A stretch of 45,226 nucleotides of DNA from Fragilariopsis cylindrus CCMP1102 (taxonomy: Eukaryota; Bacillariophyta; Bacillariophyceae; Bacillariales; Bacillariaceae). Positions within the stretch are counted from its first letter, which is position 1. Every line of letters begins with the position of its first letter. The notes under the pieces are model-generated. The model worked only from the letters and a program-made list of their open reading frames with translations. It had not been told where the DNA came from and did no database searches. The stretch covers positions 1-45,226 of the forward strand of contig FMBT01000579.1 of the NCBI GenBank assembly GCA_900095095.1, in the 5' to 3' direction. Position numbers and translations under genes: made by a program. Shown here in pieces: positions 39,989 to 45,226 of this stretch.

Positions 39989-40098
39989 GAGTCGAGTGCT
40001 CGACTCATTGAGTCGAGTGCTCGACTCATGAGTCGAGTGCTGGACTCATGAGTCGAGCACTCGACTCAGAGTCGAGCCATGAGTCGAGCACTCGACTC
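39989..40098. repeat. Right palindromic minisatellite block
   Basis: Five variants of GAGTCGAG(TG/CA)CTCGACTC joined by ATT, AT, AT and AGAGTCGAGCCAT. The central dinucleotide is TG or CA rather than the CG of the left block, as expected from decay of methylated CpG. Confidence 0.9.
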
Positions 40099-40174
40099 AA
40101 TAAGCTGAATTCGCGCGCTGGGGTGTGTGAATTTTCGCTGATTTTGGATTTTTTTCAAATCGTGGATGTTCCTG

Positions 40175-40555
40175 TACAGTACTGTACTTCGTATTTGTGA
40201 GTCACATCTATCTTCCGAATTAATAGTTCAAATCCAGGCAGTAGTGTGTGTGTGTTGTGTGGCTGGTGACGAGCATAAATAATGCACGTGAAAAAAAGAT
40301 ACGCGTCCACTCCGTTCAAAAAATCAAACAAATCAAAGAACAGCGACGGCACGTGTTGCGTTGCTCGCAGTTGTTGTTTTTCAAAATTTTGTCGTGATAA
40401 AATAGACGCGGTGTTCTTAGTCGTGCCTACTATGCTATACAACTACATGAGAGAGAGAGAGAGAGAGAGAGGTACAGTACTGCATGCCCAGGTAATTTAT
40501 TTAATCTACCTATTTTCTAGCCTATGCCCCCCGCCCCCAGGTCTACCAATTTCTA
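40175..40555. other. Spacer between fold-back element and LINE remnant
   Basis: Contains (GA)n at 40448-40471 and otherwise no recognised feature. The (GA)n, read as (CT)n on the minus strand, could be the 3' tail of the LINE. Confidence 0.5.
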
Positions 40556-41710
40556 AATTTTAAAGGTATGTAAGTTTGAGGTACCAGGTTTTTTTGCTTC
40601 TAGCATCCAATCATTCAGTTGATCTGTTTCGAAGTGCAAACTAATTTTAATGTGTTGTTGTTGACCACCTTGTTTTCTAGATTTTTCATTGATCCATGAA
40701 AGCAATGTGTTACGCGGTCCTCTTTTACAGTTCATCAGTGCTATTTTCCCAGCCATCTTGCTCTTTAAGTTCTAGTGATTGATGGAATGTATAACAATTG
40801 TGAAGTTCCTCTCTAACTTGAAAATTTGAAATGTAATGGTCCTTTACATCATATATTGTTGTTCCTATCATTTTTCTTAGAAATCAGTGATGGCAAACTT
40901 CTAGCTTTCTTTGTAATTCTTCTGTTAATGCCGAGGATTTGGATTCACATAGGAGTATGCTGATTACTGTAGCATCGTATAGTCTAATTCATAGTTTTGC
41001 TGATAGAGATCTTTATTACTTAGTACTCGTTTCATTGTAGCAAACAGACCATTTCCTTGATTGATTTGTTGTTGAATATCCATACCATCTTTCAATGAGG
41101 GGGTGAAGATGCTACCAAGACATTTGAATCTATCTCAGTATGAAAAGAATCCATTTTTGTTGATTAATACATCTGCCGTATCTGTTGCTGTTGCTATCTT
41201 TACTGCTTCTGCTTTCAAACTCATATCGTTTCTTATATCACCACAATGCACTGTAAGTCCAAATCTAGTGAAGTGTGATTTGTTTAGTTTCAAAGCATCT
41301 TCAATATCCTTCCTTGACAGAAACAGATATGCAGTATCGTCTACATAATAAGACTTTCAGAATGAGAAAGGAATACCTTGCAATATTGTTGACACTTTCC
41401 TTCGTCGGCTTGGGTTGTCTTTCACTTCACCATCTTTCTTGAGAGCATGTCTCCTAATATCAGGTGTAGAAAAATTCCATTTCTTATCAAGTGTTGATGA
41501 TATAGCTTGAATGAGCAGAATAAATAGAACCGGACCAAGGTTACCACCTTGTTTTACACCAACTATTCCTTTAATTTCAACTTCTTCTTCTTCTCCTCCT
41601 CCTCCTCCTACTTTCATAGTATAAGTGACATTAGTCCTCAAGAAACTACACCACAGACCATACTGTTTAGCTACTGTAATGTGTCATACAGTATGTCTTG
41701 CCTTTGGGCC
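40556..41710 (-). pseudogene. Degenerate non-LTR (LINE) reverse transcriptase
   Basis: Minus-strand fragments in several frames read as the C-terminal part of a LINE reverse transcriptase. The segment around 41357-41641 has IKGIVGVKQGGNLGPVLFIL (palm/motif region) and AISSTLDKKW. After a frame change comes the catalytic YVDD box, YYVDDTAYLFLSRKDIE, near 41340, then LTVHCGDIRNDMSLKAEAVK. A stop interrupts a KCLGSIFTPSLKDGMDI-type region near 41100, and a last piece NCKRGPRNTLLSWINEKSRK ends near 40556. Stops and frame changes show it is dead. The 5' part (endonuclease, early RT motifs) is missing or beyond recognition. Confidence 0.8.
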
Positions 41711-42115
41711 TTAGTAGTTAGTGATATTTCAGTCATTAATAATAGCCTGTTGTTTTAAGACATAATTGATAGATACTAGGCAGTAACATACGGTTATTGG
41801 TATGCTTGGCTCAGTCACACATGATGATGTCACTCAAAAAATTATGACGCATCTATTTCTTTTAATGAATGTCGGTTGCGACAAAAACCTGAAGCATGTA
41901 CAATTATGTCGAATAACTACGGGGATTATTCCAAGCCATGCCACAAATGAAAGTGAAGGATTGCGAAAAAGCATTTGTATCCATTTTTGTCACAACAACA
42001 ACATTTTAAAAAAGCAGTAGAAGAAAATAGTCATTACATTATTGCAACTAATAACATAAAACATGACCATTCCTTTTTCTTATTTTGACTATTGAACACG
42101 ATACAGTAAGTAATC
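41711..42115. other. Upstream region of the first duplicated small gene
   Basis: From about 41815 this is the 5' flank included in the tandem duplication (words GATGATGTCAC, GGTTGCGACAAAAACCT, AAAGCAGTAGAAG are shared with 42768-43030). No gene. Confidence 0.6.
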
Positions 42116-42478
42116 ATGTCTAAAGAACTTGCAAATTCCATTGTTATTGCTGCCCGTAGAATGGAATGGAGCGATATCCCTGAAGTAATTTCAGTTATTC
42201 GTTACAATCCAAATATGGGATATTATAGTATTAAAGATCCGAACAGATTTAACTTCGACGACTTCGAGATAGCCTACAATTATTTGGTGAAGGAAGGATA
42301 CCAAGAACTAAGCACAGAGAGATCCTTACACTTACTAAAATTTATGGAAATTGGTCGTGCAGAACACATTTGTCATGTGGCTATGATCATGAGTAAGAAA
42401 GTAGTGGAAAAAGAAAAATTTCCAGAAGAAACGTGTTCGTCTAATAATTTGAAATATGATATTACTGAAGATATTTAA
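42116..42478 (+). CDS. Hypothetical 120-residue protein, copy 1 of a tandem pair
   Basis: ATG in context AATCATG opens a frame of 120 codons, beginning MSKELANSIVIAARRMEW. The protein is a small soluble alpha/beta type: helix (SIVIAARRME), strand (EVISVIRYN), strand (MGYYSIKD), helix (DDFEIAYNYLVKEGY), then another strand/helix pair (HICHVAMIMSKKVV) and a short acidic tail. No membrane segment or known motif. The neighbouring copy 2 preserves the first ~75 residues and loses the tail. Conservation of amino-acid pattern between copies, despite nucleotide changes, supports that it is coding. Confidence 0.68.
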   Translation: MSKELANSIVIAARRMEWSDIPEVISVIRYNPNMGYYSIKDPNRFNFDDFEIAYNYLVKEGYQELSTERSLHLLKFMEIGRAEHICHVAMIMSKKVVEKEKFPEETCSSNNLKYDITEDI

Positions 42479-43094
42479 ATGGTGTGTGCGATGGATATGA
42501 GCGAATGAATTGATTTCGTGCGATGATACGATACGAATTTATCATGTGATTGGCATGACATGGTACCATGAAGTGGATGAATGACGAGATAGCTGTGTAA
42601 GACGACCTATATGATATTTACGTTAACGAAAATCTAATAATAGATCCAACCATTTTAATATTATAAGCAATATAGTAATGCACTTTTCCGTCTTTATTTA
42701 TTGTAGTTAGTTTATCTTTAATATCACAACGCTTATTAATAAGGAGTCGTTTTCTATGTTCAAAAAATGATGATGTCACCAAAAACCATCGAAATTTAGT
42801 TGTTGTTATATCCATATGGAAGGGAAAACAGAAAATCTAAGTCAATCGTACATTTTTTCTATGAATGGTTGCGACAAAAACCTTAAAAAGAACTACGCAA
42901 TCCACGGTTGGTACTCTCTCATGTATTAAATAATCGGACTTTCCACGCCGCAAATTCAAAACGGAGGTGAATATTGCGAAGCACGTCTTTCATTCTAAAC
43001 TGTCACACACAAAAAGCAGTAGAAGGGAATAGTCGTTACATTGAACCTAATAACCATTCCTTTCTATGTTGACTGTTAACACATTACTATAATC
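42479..43094. other. 3' flank of copy 1 and 5' flank of copy 2
   Basis: The duplicated unit boundary lies near 42768. No further gene; a short minus frame (42618-42815) has no motifs. Confidence 0.6.
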
Positions 43095-43382
43095 ATGTCT
43101 AAGGAACTTGCAGATTCGATTGTTATTGCTGCCCGTCGAATGGAACATAACAAAGTTGAAGTGATTTCCGTTATTCGTTATTCAAGTTTGACCGGATTTT
43201 CTATTCGTTGTCCAGAAACTAAAAACTTCTCTTCGTTCGAAAAGGCTTACAACTATTTGGCTAAGAAAGGATACCAAGAAGTAAGCCAAGATAAAGACAC
43301 GCACTTTAAGAAATTGTTGGTAGTAGTCAAGCACTTGAGCCCTGTTTTTATGATCATGAGTATGAAAGTGAACAAAGAATAA
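43095..43382 (+). CDS. Hypothetical 95-residue protein, truncated copy 2
   Basis: Begins MSKELADSIVIAARRME, nearly the same as copy 1, with EVISVIRYSS, FEKAYNYLAKKGYQE and VFMIMSMKVNKE aligning to it. The stop TAA at 43380 comes early: in the next frame the expected tail is present (REETCSSSNSIADDEEI to TAA at 43438-43440), so one extra base just before has truncated the copy by about 20 residues. The lost tail is acidic and outside the presumed fold, so the truncated protein might still work. Confidence 0.6.
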   Translation: MSKELADSIVIAARRMEHNKVEVISVIRYSSLTGFSIRCPETKNFSSFEKAYNYLAKKGYQEVSQDKDTHFKKLLVVVKHLSPVFMIMSMKVNKE

Positions 43383-43804
43383 ACTCCGAGAAGAAACGTG
43401 TTCGTCCAGTAATAGTATTGCTGATGATGAAGAGATTTAAACGTTATGCGAAACCTTGGTGGCTTTCAATGGGTTTATGTGAATGAACCGATTTCAAGTG
43501 ATGATGATATGATACGAATGTATGCATTTGATTTGCATTGTATCTTGAAGCGAATGAATAGAGAAATTGTTGCTACAAGACGACCCAAATGAAATACACG
43601 TTAAAAAAGAAACTAATGGCAAAGATAATAACAGATCCAGCCATTTTAATACAGGCAATAAGTGATATACTTTATCGTCTTCATTTCTTGTAGTTAGTTT
43701 ATCTCAAATATCGCAACGTTTATTAGTAGAAATAGTTTTCCATGTACTGTATCATGATATTATATTTGGCGGTTATCACCTTCTACTTCTCTCGCAAGAA
43801 GCAA
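43383..43804. other. 3' flank of copy 2
   Basis: First 60 bases hold the frameshifted former C-terminus of copy 2; the rest up to ~43745 is the duplicated 3' flank. No gene. Confidence 0.6.
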
Positions 43805-45226
43805 TTATGTCATCAACATCCGACTCGCAGGGCTTGAAATGATCTTGGCTTGAAGTAATAGCTCTTGCGTCTTCTTTTCCTTTAAAACTACACGTGTCGC
43901 TCGTACTTGAGAAAGTTCAAACAACGCATCACACGCCTGAACTTGAACCTCTCCGACATCGCTGTGATTCTTCATTGCAGCAATAATCGCCTTGGCAAGC
44001 TTCGGAGCATACTTTTCGTCTCTCCCTTCAAGAACAAGGTAACCGATAACACTACAGGCAGCAATTTGAATAGAGGAAAGATCAGGATTAGTTTCCATAC
44101 TTTCAAAATGATTTTGATACCACCCATCTCGATAATTGTCGTGCAACATCTTCATCGCTCATACAAAGTTCCTTGATCAAACTAAGTGATGAAAAAAGAA
44201 GGTCTGGATCATTTGAGTACGACTCGATTATACCAAATGCAGAAGAAAGGCCTCCCGCCTTCGATATTCTTGTTTGAATTCCAGTGCTTCCAGTAGCTAA
44301 GTGATTTAGGCTGATACATGCCGCTTGCTTGACATCAACATCATTGGTAGAATTCAATGCTTCAATGATGACAGGAATTGCACCAGATATGCTTACCGAT
44401 TCCTTACTAACCTTAACCAATGCTAAGTTCGCAATAAGTAGACAAAAAATATGCTTAAATTCTGTATCAGAACTATCCTTTGACATAGCCTCAATAAGTA
44501 TAGGTAAAAACTTGAGAATTCGAGATGGCAGTGGCTGCGTCGATGGAATAGACAACGATGTTTTGAAGAAAATGACATCCAGCTTCTGAACTTCAAATCT
44601 ATTCGGGTTGCGTTCCATCGAAGTCAGTACGACACGTAGGCCACCGGCGTCGATAATTTTCTTTATGTTATTATCATCAGACGACAAGGCTCTGGAGTGC
44701 AGCGCATCCCATCTGTAACACCTTGTTGGAATTATTTGGCCAATTGTTCATAGCTGTGATTATGAGATCAATTGCCCCTACGTGAACTAACTTGGACGAA
44801 TATCGGGGAAAATCCACACCAATTCAGAGAGCGTGCAGCTGGCTTCAGCGACGACGATGCTTTTATCAGGGTGTCCTTTCATGGCGTTACAAATCACTTC
44901 AACACCACCAAAGAGAACAATCTTCTTCGCGTTATCAATTGACGTAAGGCACTTGCGAAGCTGTTCGCATGTCTTATCTTGAGCCTTGTAGTCATTAGGT
45001 TCTCGAACAGCGCTATTAATATACTTGCGAATCTTTATAGAGTCCGGGTCCATGTATGCAGATTTTAGAGCCGAAAGCTTGAAGTTGAATACAATTGGTC
45101 CACCTTCAAATTCATCTTCCTCCTCTAATTCGATAATTTCAACATCTTCCGTTATGCCTGCATTCTTTTGTGAACTCCGGTCTTTGCTCGCTTCGCAACT
45201 GTTATGTCTGATTATGTCGACATTGC
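43805..45226 (-). pseudogene. Armadillo-repeat protein, 5' end outside the window, several frameshifts
   Basis: Read on the minus strand from the right edge, an acidic N-terminal region (EDVEIIELEEEDEFEGG) leads into ARM repeats: KKIVLFGGVEVICNAMKGHP, then HVGAIDLIITAMNN, KKIIDAGGLRVVLTSMERNP, VSISGAIPVIIEALNSTNDV, DVKQAACISLNHLA, GGLSSAFGIIESYSNDP and SMETNPDLSSIQIAACSVIG, ending near 43805. The repeats have the K.I...GGI..I...M..(N/H) phrase of this large diatom family. The frame must change at about 44804-44812 (GGGGAAAA), 44685-44695, 44121-44130 and 44099-44106 (AAAA), i.e. four times in 1.4 kb. This is a pseudogene, or a good gene with uncorrected indels. ARM proteins bind other proteins; no specific role can be named. 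Confidence 0.7.

Larger units (their letters stand above)
39211..40174. mobile_element. 964-bp multi-layered fold-back (inverted-repeat) element
   Basis: The outer ends are inverted: CAGGAACATCC(T/A)CGATTTG at 39211-39228 matches the reverse complement ending at 40174, and similarity continues through ATCAG and the CCCC.GCGCG tract for about 75 bp. Inside these are two blocks of palindromic GAGTCGAG..CTCGACTC minisatellite (39290-39411 and 39989-40098). At the centre is a second inverted repeat of about 155 bp per arm (39547-39699 and 39716-39871), closed by GGCAGGCA...TGCCTGCC. It encodes no protein. No target-site duplication was seen. The layout fits a foldback/MITE-like non-autonomous DNA element. 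Confidence 0.8.
41815..43745. repeat. Tandem duplication of a ~1-kb gene unit
   Basis: Unit 1 is about 41815-42767 and unit 2 about 42768-43745. Shared words in order are GATGATGTCAC, GGTTGCGACAAAAACCT, AAAGCAGTAGAAG, ATCATGTCTAA(A/G)GAACTTGCA, TTCGTCTAATAA/TTCGTCCAGTAA, AGATCCA(A/G)CCATTTTAATA and GTAGTTAGTTTATCT. Both flanks and the coding region were copied, so each unit should carry its own promoter. Confidence 0.85.

Noticed and set aside
40205..40240. AGTTCAAATCC, another tRNA B-box-like word
   Set aside because: The upstream sequence lacks an A-box and does not fold as a cloverleaf.

Overview
The window looks like nuclear DNA of a stramenopile alga, most probably a diatom. The evidence is: GT-AG introns of about 150-410 nt in otherwise compact genes; AT-rich DNA with many A/T-ending codons (TTA, ACA, GAA); abundant trinucleotide repeats read in frame as poly-Ser, Asn, Gln, Asp or Thr; two proteins whose N-termini look like bipartite plastid presequences (signal peptide ending just before Phe); and a metacaspase whose p10 domain precedes p20, the type III order known from algae with secondary plastids. 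A raphid pennate of the Fragilariopsis/Pseudo-nitzschia kind would fit, but the species is an inference.

Left third (1-16.5 kb): the 5' end of a minus-strand gene leaving the window; a repeat-rich spacer; a two-exon SET-domain lysine methyltransferase of the Rubisco-LSMT/SETD type (1801-3654); a MYND zinc-finger protein (4319-5281, minus); a long spacer; a three-exon tetraspan (claudin/PMP22-like) membrane protein (7662-8970, minus); a 45-residue single-TM protein (9536-9673); an acidic protein with a probable upstream exon (10253-11350); a Cys-rich type I membrane protein (12029-13075); an ankyrin-like protein (13860-15227, minus); and transcription elongation factor SPT4 in two exons (15690-16511).

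Middle (16.7-31.7 kb): a GT61-like glycosyltransferase full of in-frame microsatellites (16706-19180, minus); an unknown protein (20006-20497) lying between the GT61 upstream region and a decayed copy of it (20637-21310); an ankyrin-like gene remnant; a DUF1275/YoaK-like membrane protein broken by a 5-bp tandem repeat (21804-22699, minus); an unknown protein with an internal repeat (23643-24551); a probably plastid-targeted GNAT acetyltransferase (24793-25998, minus); an F-box protein (26698-27702); a long spacer with a pentanucleotide minisatellite; and a zinc-cluster protein whose C-terminal part is frameshifted (29451-31740).

Right third (32.8-45.2 kb): an armadillo-like protein (32825-33937); a type III metacaspase in two exons (34162-35493, minus); a secreted beta-barrel-like protein (36100-37008); a SWEET sugar transporter in two exons (37497-38866, minus); a 964-bp multi-layered fold-back element just upstream of it (39211-40174); a degenerate LINE reverse transcriptase (about 40556-41710, minus); a tandem-duplicated small gene with one truncated copy; and the frameshifted end of an armadillo-repeat gene running off the window.

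There is no operon logic. Genes alternate strands and share short intergenic spaces (for example 194 bp between the convergent SPT4 and GT61 genes). The most distinctive signals are the fold-back element with its palindromic minisatellite, the p10-first metacaspase, the duplicated GT61 upstream region with a conserved 18-bp palindrome, and a set of frameshifts in otherwise well-conserved genes. These frameshifts mostly sit at homopolymers or short repeats, so they are either real decay or uncorrected assembly indels.
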